NCBI RefSeq assembly: GCF_001949145.1
Contig: NW_019091502.1
Coordinates: 553,253 to 617,252 of the forward strand
From: Acanthaster planci
Lineage: Eukaryota > Echinodermata > Asteroidea > Valvatida > Acanthasteridae
Direction: 5' to 3'
Length of the DNA stretch: 64,000 nucleotides
The notes under the pieces were generated by a model that did not search any database, had not been told where the DNA came from, and saw only the letters and a list, made by a program, of their open reading frames with translations. The position numbers were made by a program, and so were the translations under genes. Positions within the stretch are counted from its first letter, which is position 1. Every line of letters begins with the position of its first letter. Shown here piece by piece: positions 12,534-27,500 of this stretch.

Positions 12534-15500
12534 GTAGGCTGGATTTTCCCACTTTCTGGGCACAGTTATGTCCTACCTCCTGTCCTGCTGGCAATTTTCA
12601 CACATCCCGTGCATCGATCGGTGCTGAAATTGCAAAATTTTGGCCATTTTTTTTTAGGGGTTGAATTTCCTGAACCATTTTGTTGCAAGTAATAGACCAG
12701 TTGTCTCCTTGCATTGTAACAATTATTCAGCACGTGCAGATTGCTACTTCTGAAATCAACTATTGCTGTTTAAGGAATATATTTACGTTCAATTTTTCTT
12801 CAAGATTGATGTACAGAATTTTTTTGGGGGGGGGGATAAATTTGACATTTAAATAAATTGGTGAAATTTCCCGTGGAAACACTAACATGGATGGCATCTT
12901 GACACCATTCTCTTGACTTCATGCGCCTTTTTTGCATTCAGTTGGACACTAAATTTGGGTTCTTTTTGATTGTTTGGTGCACAAGTAGACTTCAAGGGTA
13001 TTTGGTGTCCGAAGTGGTGGGGTGCAGTCAGCAGAAAGTGGCCTTATTTCCCTGAAATTTGTTGGACAAGGTTTGAGATAAGGTCGGTATGTTGAACCAT
13101 CATGGTTGCTCGATTCATAAGCAGCCTGCTGACCAGAGGCTGTAAATTAAGACCTGATTCCATCTGGAGATCGGCAAAATAATCTGGCTCAAGTAAAGTA
13201 CTAGTAAATGGCATCGCAGTGAAACTTTTGATGGATGTTAATTTTTAGATTTTTGAATTTTGTTTTCTTGCGTTTGAATGTCTAAGAATGGATCCATATT
13301 GTATTGCATATCAGTATGTACTTAGCATACACCTGATCTTGCAGTAATGGAACTGATTGAAGAAAATAAACATTGACCTGTTCAGTTGTACATGTACCTG
13401 CAGAAATCCAAAGTTATACCATTTCACGTACACAAAGTCATTCGTGGAGGAAAACATTCAGGTTTCAATTTCTTGTGTCCGAACAAATTGGGTTGGTTTT
13501 TACTAAAAAGTGACCATTGAACATTTGTCAAATATTGGGCGTTTACAGTATTTTGCTGGACCGGAAAAAAAATTTAGTATTTACCTACATGGAACTTGGG
13601 TGGGGATATATGTGCCTTGTACATGGATTTTGATATTAAAACATTCTATCACTTCCTGCAAACGATGTGGAAATAGCGGTAATACACTGCGTCAATCTTC
13701 ATTTCTTGAAGAATTTTTTGAACAACTTTTTGTTTTCCCCGAGTCGAAAGAAGTGATATTTAGGCATTTTTTCTTTATATTTTTTAAAAACTACTTGTGT
13801 AATTTTTCTCATTCATTGATTTCCTCCCTTTTTCTGTTAATTTAGCTGCAAAATAGCGGTACTTGGCCATTTTGCAGGCAGTAATCACTAACTTTTTTGG
13901 GGAGGGAGGAATCAGTGTTCATTTCTGATCTAGTGATGGGGATGCTTTCTTCATACACATTCGTACATGGGACAAATTACAAGCCTTTGACATTTTTATG
14001 TATTAGAGATACTAATATTTGGAAACAAGTCAGCTAAAACAAGTGCTGGTTGTATTGTTGAAATGTTTCCAGGTTTGAACACCATTGCAGTGGACTGGAA
14101 GAAAATAATTTTGGAAGGTCAGATTGTATTTCAAAAAGAAAGATAGATGCAGTTGATGAGCCCAGCTTAACACTCTGCAATATTTTGTGAATTCAGAATC
14201 CATCCCAGAGAGTCTTTCAAAATGATAAGTGTAGTATCTCCCTCAGGTTGTTTTTGTTTTGTTCCTGGATTGAACAAATCTAGACTTTCAATCCTCATAC
14301 TCTGTTGATTAGAAATTAGAAGGTAGAACGAGCATGAAAAGTGATACCTGCTTCTACAACATTTTTTCCACCATTTTGTGTGGTTCTGAACTTCTGATTT
14401 GTCCTGTTTAAAAATTGTGCTGATCTGATAAAGCATTGTGAAAAGCAAAAGTGAGGTGAGCTTTCCTTGCCATCAATTATTGGATGTAGAGGTACCTTTG
14501 CAATGCCGTTTTTATCTCCAGACAATAGGGGTGTTGACTCCAATTTGATGCTGAGTTGTGTGAGAAAAAAATACAGCCGTCGATATTCAGTCCTGCGGTA
14601 CAAAAACTGGCAAACAAACTTGTCCTTTTTGGAAAATATTTCTTTGACCCTAGTCACTCTGAGTATTGATTTTGAACTGCAGCAAGCATTTCCAAAGAAA
14701 CATTTCTCCTGAAGGCCAAATATTGGGGAAGTGATGGCCATATTTTCTTTCCATATGGAACCAGCGTGCGCCTTTTGTGTATGACTTTCTGACCAACCCT
14801 GTTCATTACACGTGCGTGCTTGTCTGTTTACGTACCGTACATGTACGTACCATGGCGGGTACGAGTTTTAGACAAACTATTGGAAGCTGCTTTCAATATT
14901 TTTAGAGGGACTTCAATTGTATGCCAGGTATTCTTTCTGGAAGTTTTAGCATGGAATCTGTCCACATTTGAGGTTGATTGTCAGTTTTAAATATGCCGAT
15001 CAGTGACTTCACGTACAGGAACCGATACTTTCAAACAACAAAATATTGCTTATTTCACTGTCGGGGAAGACCCCCTTCCTAAATGCACATTCTCATAGTA
15101 TTACAGCCCAATATAAAAAAAAAAAAAGATCTACACGGTCGCGCCAGGTTGGAAAAGCAAAACTCGACATACTCGTACATGTACATTTATTGTAGTAACA
15201 GAATGGACAAATCCTACACCCTTCACATACATGTATATTGGGGCTGCTCCTCGTCCTAAATGTAATTTCTGACAAGCCTTCCTTTGTCCCACTCGGACGA
15301 TTGACACAGAATCTGGAATAATGTGGGATTTTGTATTTTTAACTGCCTCAAATACCATGGACTTTGTCACAATTTAGAATATCGTCACAGATACAAATCT
15401 GAATGGGGTCTGAGTTTAGATCTTTTTTAAAGTGAAATTGTTTTGACGACATGAGTGATGCAGTGCAATTGAAACAGATTTGGTTGCTTGAAGCAATACA

Positions 15501-18500
15501 GACTAGCGCCCAATTGGTTTTGATTGTTAATGGACAAAGATTAACAGTGGGAAATGCGAGAGTGTCAGTCCCACCCATCCTTGCAACAGAAACTAAGTCA
15601 AAGCAGTCGAATTTTATCCAGGCTGGCTTGATTAGCCCCTCGGAACACCGTGATTGGCACTGAAAAGGAAAAGTGAAAATGAAAGGAATGCTGTATGTCG
15701 TGTAAAATGCAAGCATGGGCAGAATTGGCAGTAGGACTTGCTGCATTGAGCTGAACTTTGAGTGTATTCATGTTGAAGCCCATAGATTTTTACAGTCGTA
15801 TATTGTGTACAGAACATATGCATGTTTCACATGTTCGTGTACCAGTATTAATTTACATCAGTACACAAATGATTCCAACTCGTCAGTCTTTGTAGGGAAA
15901 CAGACTGTTTTTGGAAGGCAAAAACAGTGCCAAATGTGGGTAGCCATTGTACAGTGGACAATAGTTCCTAACAAAAAGGGTAAAAGTGTGTGTTTGGGTT
16001 TTTGTTTTTTTTTGGTGCACGTTCTAGCGGCTGCTTTGTGTTGGGCAGTAATTTTCAGCTATAGTGGAAAAACTGCATTGCAGAATAAACCTTGTAACAA
16101 CACAGCATTTTTTTCAAGAGAGATGCACAACACTGTTATGGAAAAAAATGTCTTTTTTCCATTTCCATAATGGACAGTTTTTCGTCTTCTTCATTTATCT
16201 GAAATACTATAACTCAAAAGAAGATTCTGTTTCAGGGGAGAAATTGTTCACAATCACTGATGACAGATATCCACTACAGTGTACAGTACATGATGAAACT
16301 GGTTCATTTATCCTGTCAAGGGATTATTTGACAGTGTTACGTGTACTTTGATTCAAAGAACACAATTAATGCAGATATACATGTTGGAACAGTCTCGAAA
16401 ACATGGCCCCAATCTCTTCAAGATAAATTTTAGAAACTCTCACTTTCATTTTTGGTCATTTTGCCATAGCATTTTTTGCCATCAAGTGAAAGAAGTTTTC
16501 TTTATTTTACAGAATTTCTGACTACAAATGTACAGCGTAGACTTCTTTTGTGAAATTCCTAGCGAAAAAGTGACAGCGTATCGGCAAAGGCACTTAGCTA
16601 TTTTTAAAAAAAAAATTTTGACACTTGAGAATTGTTTTCCCGTGCATGTGCTGTATGATGGACAGCTAGAACTGCCTATGAGGTCGCCGTGCATTGCGTG
16701 CACCGCGGCCGGGTGCGCACCTTGGACTCTCTGCAGAAATCCCTGGTGAAAATATTCCTTCCTGCCTGCCCGTCTCGCAGATAACGAGAGACAAGGAACT
16801 GGGCACTGCTTGGTTATTTGCATGTTATGCCATTCATTTCCGTTTGCTTTGTCATTTCAGAAAAAAAAAAGAAATTAATGTGCCTCGCATGAATTTCTCA
16901 TGATCACTGAGCAGGGTGGATTACTTATCGTTGTGGTCAGTGCAGTCAGGATGTCTATTTGTAATTCAAAAACGTGTTTAAATTTGCCTTCAGTTAGAAA
17001 AAAAGGGCGTCGTAATGAAATATCTCACATTGTATGCTTCTCGTTATGTAGGGGTAAAGGGACATCCAAAATTGCTGGCAGGGTTTTTGAAAAAGCACAG
17101 ACATCCCCCCACCCCTCCTGTAAAATAGAAGCCCATCAGTGAAATAGTTCTATTTCTGTTTCGACTGTGGACACCTCAGTGAACTAACAGTAACCTGTGT
17201 AATTTGAAAGATGGGTTTCTCCTCTGTTCATTCTCTTGAAACTTGTTTGAATGTCCCTCAATGTGACTGGCTAGATACATACAATTCTTATGAGGATTCC
17301 TCTCCAGAAAGGATTTGTCTGCAGGAGAACATTTTACAATACTGAAGGTCTGAACAGACAGGCCTTAAAATGGCCCACATGTACGTGAGGCAGACTTGCT
17401 TTGTCTCAACAAAAGGGATTCCTTTTTAGGTTCATGTTTGCTGCACAGTTTGATCGCTGGCATTACCTTCCTTTGGTATTTGCTGTGTCGCAGACCACAC
17501 AGCAGCTGTATGCTTCAGGAAAGACGTATCAGAAAAGATTTTTCTTATCTGTGATTGGTTAAGCACATGTACATGTAACACTTCCTGTACGCGTATGTTT
17601 CCCTTGCTTTTGATATGGAACATGTTTTTTGGCTTCATTCGAAGTTGAGCTGCAGTTGGCAAGGTGGCTTGAGGAAAGATAACCATATGAACCATGGGTA
17701 GAGCAATTTACTGGTACATGAATATGGAATATTCAGGGCATTTGTAACGCTCGGGGATGTCAGCTGTTGAATGGATTCTTCTACATGTTCAAGCACATTA
17801 CATGACGGCCAAGTTTGCAAACTGCTTCTGGAGGGAATTTTCTCAGAGTGTTAAATGTAGAAAAGGTTTTACAGTATTTTAACCAGAGGGGTGTAGGAGT
17901 CTTGTTTGTTTGAACGTCCCATTTTGTCTTCAGTTGGCCTCATTTGGCTTTGCAAATATGGTGCATGTAAATGGTGTTTCAGTTGAAGGCAAATGCTGCA
18001 CAATAACAACCAAAACTTTCTCATTTGCAATTCTTGGCAAATACACCCAGGTTTTTAATAATGAATAACAAGAAAATCGGAGAGGTAATTTGATTCATTA
18101 GTTAATAGTTGAAGGCTTTATAAAGCATCCGTTCGTGCAAAATACAAATGTCTCTTAAGTTGAGCCCAAATCACAGTAACTCCTTCAGAATCCAGCTTCA
18201 CTACACGTAGATTGGCATGATTGCAAAGAGGCCAGTTCTGCTGGCTCCTCCACGAACAGATAATGTGATGTATGTACTGTGCAGTTTAGATTGCTGCTGC
18301 TGTTTTACTGCAGAAAGTGCACATTAATCGGCTCATATATTTGGTGCTCTTTGTCAGAGATTTGAAGGTCCAGGAAACTTCCTTGTAAAAAAAAGGCAAG
18401 GTTGATAACAGATCTTTGTTTGCAGAATGATCTTGTTTTTTTTTTTTTCATTTTTTTCCTTATTCTTCCTCGTGCTATTCATCTTTGTTGGCTACACATT

Positions 18501-21500
18501 GTTAGCAAGCCACAAAAGAGAAAAAAGCCAGCAGTCAAGGAAGAAATTACTTTGAGTCAGTAACGTCAACTGAAAACAGTGCATAACTTTTTGAAAAGTA
18601 GCCCTGATTTTGTTTTTATATACCCCTGAAATTCCTGCCTCCTTGAAAAAAAAGAGGAACTTCGCGTCAAAAATTGGCAATCAGTGGAACCACTGTGCCA
18701 CTTTTCTTTTTGAGGAAGATTGTCGGCAAAAAATAGCACAGCTGTCAGTGTACTGTTTCTAAATAGGGAAACCACCCTTCGGAATACGGGATGAGCAGAA
18801 AAAACAACCAAAATGAGGAAAACGACATTGATTGTTGAAGATTAAAAACATGACATTGTATCCCGCAGGAGGGATTTTTGAGCATTTCCTTCCCCATCTG
18901 TTATTTTTTTAAACTCCCTCTGAAGGCCAAAAACAACATCCTTTTCGCAAGTTGTTGTTATATTGGATCTCAGGTCCTGTTGAATGTTTAGCAAGTGGAT
19001 ACAAGAAAACATAGATGTACCACAGTAAACAATCTTAAGATAAACTGACAGAGTATGACCCTCCTTTTCAAAATAGGAATATTCCTGGCTATTCCATATG
19101 ACTTAATACGATGAATAAAAGAGACCATTTGGTTTTGGAACCCAAAGAATGATTATGAAGTTGCCCAGTAAACCAGCTCCTGGAATTTCTTTTTCTCCTT
19201 TCGTAGTCATTTTTTGGGAATTTACTTCTTTAGACAGTAGAAGTTTCACAAAAGCCTCCTAGCAGAACACCAGGAGGTGGAATCACATCCTTAACCGTTT
19301 GTAAAATTTACAACGGGGAAAAAAATTGGGAGGAAAAGGGAACACGAAAGTCATCAACACATGTAGGGACTCGGAGCCACTTCTTGGCATCCCGCCTAGA
19401 GGAAAAGAATCAACTAAAATAGACGGCCGGATTATTTGTCATCAGATTTTATAACAGTTGTTTACTCACGCCCTGCGCCGGCCCCCAGTTCTCTGCTGGG
19501 TCCCCTGAAGCCACCACCCAGTAGGGCCTGTCAATGTCTATTTTGCTGCCGCGACCGCACACCACAGGCGACACTGCTACTGCTTCGGCAGTGCTGTGTC
19601 CTACCGCGCGAGGTGGCATGCTCTGGGGGAGAAAATGAGGCCTCACGCCCAAGGGTCACACTCTGCCGACACGGTGAGGCAGTACAAGGTGCACTTTGTA
19701 ACTGAGCTGGGTAAAAATGCTCACAGATCCTTACTGTTTCCTCCAACTTCTCTGTAACTTGAGTCAATGAGTGGATAACTTTCTTTATGACCTGTAATTC
19801 AACCTGACTTTCAAGGCATTTTTCACCATGGAGCTTCCTGAATCCCCACATATTCATCTGAAAGCTTCCTTAATCCTCCCAGGATTATCTCAGTTCCTTT
19901 GTTGCACTTCATCAAAATTGAAGAACCGGTTCCCATTGAAGAAAATGGTGGTAGTGGTTTTCAGCATTAGCCATAAAAAAAAAGGCTTTGAATTTTTAGC
20001 AAATATAAAGCCTAGGCCGTTTTCCAATACTCAACTTTGGCTCCATCTTACGCTTCAACTGTCTTTTTACTAGCTGACTTTGAAGCTGTAAGCGCAGTAA
20101 TTAGTCTAATAGTGCCACAGAGCATCAAATACACTGTAAGATGCAAGAAAGCCAAAAATTACAGTAATCCAATGTAATTTCAACGCTTCAGGCCCACAAT
20201 CGGGGATTGGTTTTGGGAACGAAGCCTGAGACAGAGACGAAGATGAGTATTGGAAAACGGCCCTAAATTATATTTGTACCCCTGTAGAGTGTTGTAACTT
20301 GAAACTTGCATGAAGTGCTGTTGGTTTATTCACTGGGAACGTTTTTGCAAGATCCATGTACTTTTATTCGGTGACACAGGCAGAAAATATTTAATGGAAA
20401 TGGTGCAAAAGGCCCAAAATGTTGAAAAGAGTGGGATTGAAGGGGAGAAAGAGATAAATAGTGTTTGAACTTACAGTAGGATATCTGCAGACACCACTTT
20501 TCCATCCTAGACACATGTTGTTGGAAATAAAAATGTTTGGATAGTTTTTCCCTGACTTATAGGTTTCTAGATCCCTACAGTATCCATTTTTAGAAACTTA
20601 TTTACATGTACGTGTGTTCTGTTCCTGTCAGCCATATCAGCACTTGCAATTCTTTGCTTTTGCTTCAAGTTAAATATTGTTTGTTGGATAAAAATTCACA
20701 GTAAAGACTTCCAATAAACCACAAGGGGCAAACTGAATGAGATAGCGGTGCACTCCTTTTCTCTTTCTATTGACAAAGACGATGGCTAAAGTTAGTTTTT
20801 AACCTGTAAAAGTGTAAAGCAAGAAACTATACGTACTGTATGTGTCTTTCTGAGCCGATGCCATTTGTCCAAATGTTGTAACATCAGCATAGCTTTGTCT
20901 CCATGAAAACTCCCAAACAGAGGACAAAAATAAACCCAAATCTCTGAACTCTCTTGTAACTCCATCCCCCAGACAATTTCAGGCCCTAATCGGCCTGCCA
21001 CTGGGCTCTATAACTTTATGATGACATAGTAAATGGAAAGATACATAGTGCTTATCAGGAGGGCCCATTCTGCCAGAACTATAATGTAATAGTGTTTGTA
21101 GGGGGGTTCAAATGCTGTTGTGACTGGTGTCCAGCAAGGAGGCCACCCAGAATTCTCCATCACACGGAAGGCAAAACAATTTTGTTTTGAAAGGAGTCTG
21201 TTGATTTTGTGAATTTGCACTTGACTGTGGGTAGAATTTCCATTTTACCATGAGGGTCAGCAATTTTAGGGGCTGTAATATTTGAAAATGTTTTAATATT
21301 TGAGGGAAATTACACATACTGTACTGTACAGCACAAGTAAGTTTCATCCTCCAATGGAAATATCAACATTTTCACAATCAAGTACATTTAAAACGTTTTT
21401 TTTCAAAGCCATGTTATTTCAACTGAGGAAAAGGGAGAATTTTGTTGTGTAATAGCCGCAGCTCCGACTAGTAATGCCTCTTTAGACATGACACTATAAG

Positions 21501-24500
21501 AGTCCAATATGTTTGGAAACCTGTACATCTGTATGTACAGTACCAGCACATTGTTGATGTATACAGGTTTTTTTTCTTCAAATTGTTGAATGCTGGTACC
21601 TGTGGTTGTTTTCTTGGCTACCTGCCCACTTGTTTTTTCCCCTCTCTTGATAACCTCACAGCTGACTAGCCAGGTGACTGGCAGTCCGGGCCCTGCAGGC
21701 CCAGGCTGTGAAGTTAATACCCAGAGGGGCACTGTAGGTCAGAAGTGGTTTACTTTGGGAAAGTGGCGGGGTAATTTTTTTCCCCCTTGCAAATTTGATG
21801 GGTGATGAGGTAGGTCAGGTAAAGATGTGAAACAGTGGAGGCTGGCCTAACTAACTGTGCTTGTGGTTTGGTCTGGCACCCAGACTACTGGTACATGCAC
21901 TTGCCTTTAGTGCAGTTCGTGGGTGCCTGATTAATACAGTCCACCTTGGGTGTCAGTCTTCAAAACTGTTCCAAGAAGCGCATGGAATTTATGGCACAGG
22001 ATTTTCACAACAGAGCTTGGTTGTCTGCACTCAGGGAGCTGTATTTCAAGAAAATTTAGGCTTGAAAAATGGAAACAAATGAGGAAATATATATACATGT
22101 ACACGTAAGTCCGAATGCAACCATGAATATACCGGTAATAGGATGACCCCCAAAGAGAGTACTTGTATTAATAGTTCTTATTGTGGCTCATCAACGTGAT
22201 CTTCACCTGCTTTCTTTTAAAATATGAAGCTCAACCCCACAACAGGAGTTTCACAAGACCTCCCCCTCTCGAAAAAGTCCTGCAAGTCCACCATGCTTTT
22301 TCCCAAGTAGTTTTCTTTTTTTTTTCATAGTTTGAAGATCAAACACGGACCTCCAGTCTCACAATAGCCACTGTGACCTCGGTAGGCTCCCAATTAAACT
22401 TGCCCACAAAAAATATATACTCTTATTTATTGACTTTTTAACTGCCCGAAAAAATATAGCACGCTCATGCACACACGCTCGGTAGTCCAAACAGTAGTGT
22501 AAAGTTCAGAAATGGAGTGGAGTATGTAGCAGCCGCGCTATTTGGGGGTTCATGGGCTTTGTCTCGGAGCACACAGTTCGTGACGGGCTGTATAGAGCTG
22601 ATCTCTTAGCAGGCAGCCGCTTGACAATAACCGTGGAGGGACCCTCAGGTGCGTACTAATTGTTGGTTCGTGCGGGCACACTGCGGGTCACTTAAACGTG
22701 CCTCACCAGGGTGGCACCTGGGTTTGGGAGAAGCGACTCTTGCCTGCCAGCTTGTGTTGAAACTGGGGCGGTGGGGGTGGGGGGGAGGAGATTGAGAAAT
22801 TTCTACCTTTCTGTGAAAATGAATGAATGACGGACAAGGCAAGGAGAGTGGATTTGTTCATGATAAATGGTGGAGTTGTTTTTGCTGCTTGTGCCGCTCT
22901 TGTATGCACAGCATGGTAAAAAGAAAGGATTTTTCGGATACATTTTGATGTCTGTTGAGATCCTTTTGGGCCGTGCGTTCTTTTGTGTCGTCACGCTTTA
23001 CGAGTTGGTCATGTCTTGCAGAAAAGTTCACCACAGTGAGCTGTGCCAGGTTAATGGAATTGTTGCCATATCTCGGCTCGGTTTCGGTTTTGACTTTTTG
23101 AGTTTTTATTTTTGTTTTGGTGTGGGTTGGGTTTTGGGGGAGGAGTGGTGGTGTTGGTTGATGTGTACTGAGAGATTTTGCGACAGCTTTTTAGTTTGGT
23201 TCAACTATTTGTTAAAATTTTACAAACAGGAGGCACATCAGATCACTTGCAGATACAATTTTTCGAAAGAAGGATTAGCCAGGATAGAAATCTCAAAGTA
23301 CCAGCAGGGCTACAGTGTAAAGGCCCTTTGAAGTTTTGTATGTGCGAAGATATTTCAGGTCAGTCCAGTGAAAAGGAGTTTGTAGCAATATTTTTTTGTC
23401 TTTGTTTTTTTCCCAAACAAATTTGTTCGTCTGGTGGCTGATACAGCACTTGGATATATGATTAGATAAAAGGTATGATTACATCATGGAATTGTTGGTG
23501 AGACTTGCTTTTCTCAGAAGAAAACTTCACGGTGTCTAAACAGCTGACTTAACAGCTAAAGAAACACCTACTTAAAATGTTATTCTGAAGTAAAAACAGT
23601 GCATTTTCATTCACTGGCTCCTTGAAACCTTGACAAGTTATCTCGTAGTTTTGGAAGAATTAGAGAAAGCAAATGAAATGCAAGTACGAGACTAAATATG
23701 CATGGGTGTTGACGTGTGTTACATACCGGTATGTGGGCCAAACTTTGTGAGTGAGTGTGCAGATGAAAAATTGTATGAATCACGAGCCGTTCACACAGAC
23801 GTTGGTCTTTGTTGGTTTCCATGTTTACATTTGTTTCTACAAATGATCTGACTGGGAGTAAACATTAACAGCAGTTTATTTTGATGGAATGTGGCTTTTC
23901 GTTTGGAGATCTCTGTCAGAGTTTGAGGAATTGTTGGGAATCAGAGTATAGTGTATGTGGTGAAATCTAGAATGACATATTTTGGAGAGTTTAACACATG
24001 ATAAATGGACTTGTATCTGACACACCAAAAGAGTTTCTATTGTCTTTGACTTACTACGGTTTGCTGTGAAGAATAATTGGAGCTATTGAGTCCTTGATAA
24101 GTGCTTTCCTTGATAAGTTTGACCTCTGACCTATGAGGATCAAAACCTTTTGGCCCAGGCAATGAGTATCTTAGGTATTATGTAGCTGTAAATTGCTTAA
24201 TGCATGGATGCAAAAAGTTCCAGAAAAAAATTACTAAAGTGACAGTTTGCAGACATGTTGACACTTGCGTAGCAGAATTAGAAAGGTTGCGCCAAATTTG
24301 TCAACTTGGAAGAAAACAGATGTGAAACAGTTGGACCTATCATTCCAAGCATGCCAGGTTGTCCATTTGACATGTCTAAAGTTTGTGTCTGAGTATCCGA
24401 ACAGTTTTTGTTGGCACTGATCAGAATTTTGTCAGCTGCCCACGTTTGTCTTGCGTATACAATGATTTAAATGCATACATGTAGATCTGAGAGAGATTGG

Positions 24501-27500
24501 CCGTCACGAGTTGTATGTGGAACAGCCTGTTTGAATCGTGTCGATGAGGATGATTATGAATTGAATGAATCGCATACAGTAGGCTTTTTGAAAACATCTT
24601 TTCAGAGAAAGAACCCTTCATTCATGCTGTCAATTCCACCAAATTCCAGGATACCAGTTTTGAAAAAAGTCTAACGTACATTGTGATGTTTTTGTAATGC
24701 CACTTCTGGTTATTCTTTGTAAGAGATCCTACTTTATTTCAGTTTGGTGAACACTGGCGCACAATCAGCTGCAAGCAAGCGCAGTGATGCCCCCTTGTTG
24801 AGTGATAAACAATCTGTTGGGGGCCCCCCATCGTTGCCAGCCCTGAACGGTATTTGAGGCAAGACAGGCCAGCCTCATGGGACGGCTCGTTTGCCGGGTT
24901 TCCGAGGGACGCATTTTGATTAACGCCACCGACGTTCTTCACACCTACTGAGTATTAACTGTTGCAAGATGTGTGGGTTGAGAGGGAAAGACTTTCTCCC
25001 CCCCCGTTTTTTTTGATGAGGGAGCGTTTGTCATAAATCACTGAAGCCCGACTTTTTTGGAGAGGGGGTCGTAGTAAAGGTACTTGGTGGTGGGCTTGGA
25101 TGGGATGATTTGTGTGGTGTCATTTGTGAGCCATTCTGCAGGTTTTTATTTACTATCTTTGTGTAATTTTTGGTACTTTGTGGAGCAGAGTCTTCACACT
25201 CACATGGTAAATCTGAAAAGAAACTAATTGCATTTTTGTTTCAATTTCAGCTTCAAGGCATTTGCCTAAAATAAGCTAACATTTTATTGTTCTCTCAGTA
25301 AAAAAAAATTACATCAGTTGTGGCAAGGTTAACCCTAACAGTCCTCAATCCTTCACCTGTTGGAGGACTGAGGACTGTTAGGGTTAATGATATAGCTTTT
25401 GAAAAAAGGGATGAAAAGTATTTGTAATTAATGTGAAAAGCTGTGCAAGTGTTTTGGTTTTTGAGAAAATCCAACCAAGCAACTGAAGAGCCAGATTTTT
25501 TACAGGAATAGCTGTTCATTTGGTAGCCTTTATCTGGTACAGCCCAGTAGCCACCAAGTACATGTGTACCTGTAACAACCCATACCACAGAGGTAGTGTA
25601 TTTTTTTTAATCTATTGCAAATTCCTCACCTGTTGGTACCATTACCAAAGGTACAACCATTCATCTTTTTTGTTCAAATCCTGCCTCATAACTGATTTCC
25701 AGTCACCACTTCATTTTGAAACCTGTCAGTGTTCATTACTTGTAAGTGTAATCCTCTAGCACTAATTTCTCTACCATTATCCTCTAAATTGGTTGATTGG
25801 GGAATACCCCCCCCCAGCAGATGAGACAGTTGAAGTAATGCTGATTAGGTGTGAAAGGGATTAAGTCAGGAGCTCAGGATTTGTTCAAGGTATGTGGGAT
25901 ATCTCAGGGCAAATTGGAGAGCATAAATTGTGTATATAGTAAAGAAATGAATGAATGAAAAGTACTTTGACAAACCAGGGAACCATGTTGTCTACTTTAA
26001 TGATGAAAGCCTTCATAATATGCAGTTCTTTTCAGGAAGGAAGTTTTTGGCAGAGTTAACAGCTTTGTAATTATCTAAAAAATGGGTCCTGGTTTGTGTC
26101 TTAAGAAAATAACATTTCCTCCATTCCCATACAATGAAAGGATAGCTACATGTACACCAGACTTAGATTGTCCAGTGTACATGCATGTAAGAAAACTTTC
26201 GAATCTTGGGTCCTGGAAGTCCAGTACCATCCAAGGAAAAGTGATGCCCTTGCTTGCCTTTTTTTTTCAATTAAAAAGCAAGTCTTAGCTCTGTTCTGGA
26301 CCCTTTAATCTGCACTGTCTGACAGTGATTAGGAAGAAGTGGTTAGCGCATCCTCTCAGCTACACCTAGTCCATAATTCAGCAGCAATCATTACGGTAGT
26401 GGGTTGTTTCATCCCAAGGGGCACATCGCCAAAGGGGGGGGAGGTTTGAGGATTTGAGGACGGGTGCAGTGGGGAAGACAGAGAGAGTGGCACACATGTA
26501 CACATGTGGTCCTGGGGTGTCAACAGTCGAGGGTATGGTGTATCCATGCCTGCTTGGAGGGGGGGTGAATGGTGATGGTGTGAAGGTGACGGATGGCAGT
26601 TCCGTGATGTGACAGTGTCCATGCTCATCACTTCTGTCCCCTTCCCCCATAAGTGTTCCAGAGGTTACTTGTCATCAGTGACAGAGACAAACGCGCAGTG
26701 TTCTGACTCACAAATCAAAGCTGATGGCTTGGCAGCCACACCTGGTTTTTTCCTGCCAAGATTTCTATTGAATTTCAATTTGGAAGGCAAAGATCAAACA
26801 CATAGCAACAGCATCATGCATGGAGATGCACAGATCCTGTACGATTTGAAAACAAGATTTTGCTCAAATATGAACTTGAAATTTTTCAAAATTCAGTAGT
26901 TGAAATTCACCACAAATGTGATTTGAAAACATAATGTTAAACTTATTACTACAAGCGTGTTTTCATTTGTACCATTTTCAGAGTAATGTATCGGTCTTTG
27001 TAACCAAGCAGAGAGTTTTGTGTCACACTTAAATAGTCCACAAGACAGAGCTACACTCCTACATGTACATTTTGCATCTTGCATTGTCAGCAGCATCAAA
27101 TGCTACCTGGACTCATATCCAAAACAGTAAAAAGTATGCCTGTTAAAAATAAATAATTTACATGGGAAAAACTTATTACTTACCTATCAGTTTACATGCT
27201 GTGTATATGCACATATTTTAGACAGAGAATATTAAACATGAAATAACTTTAATATCCAAAGTTTTCCTTTTGCTGCATAAAGTGAGGATAGTTTCTGTAT
27301 AATAAATATCACCTATGCTGTGAAATAATTCTGAAGGTTTGAGTCTTTTATGGAGCAAATAAATGGCAAAATGAAAAAGAAATGTGAAGTTGTTGTGTAT
27401 ACATGCATTAGAACCTTTTTATGTGTATCAATCATCATGAAAATGGAACAGACTTTACAAAAAAGGAGGAAGGGTAGAAGAGTGTGAATAGTCAAGCCTT

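Noticed and set aside
15715-16170. 151-codon open frame in OSR intron 1
   Set aside because: No recognisable domain and no splice or start evidence; consistent with chance.
22867-23331. 154-codon open frame on the plus strand in OSR intron 1
   Set aside because: It lies in T/G-rich DNA, encodes a Phe/Leu/Trp-rich low-information sequence, shows no domain and has no exon borders.
26356-26650. Overlapping 90-codon minus-strand frames
   Set aside because: His/Pro/Ser low-complexity reading of a G-rich plus strand; no domain.
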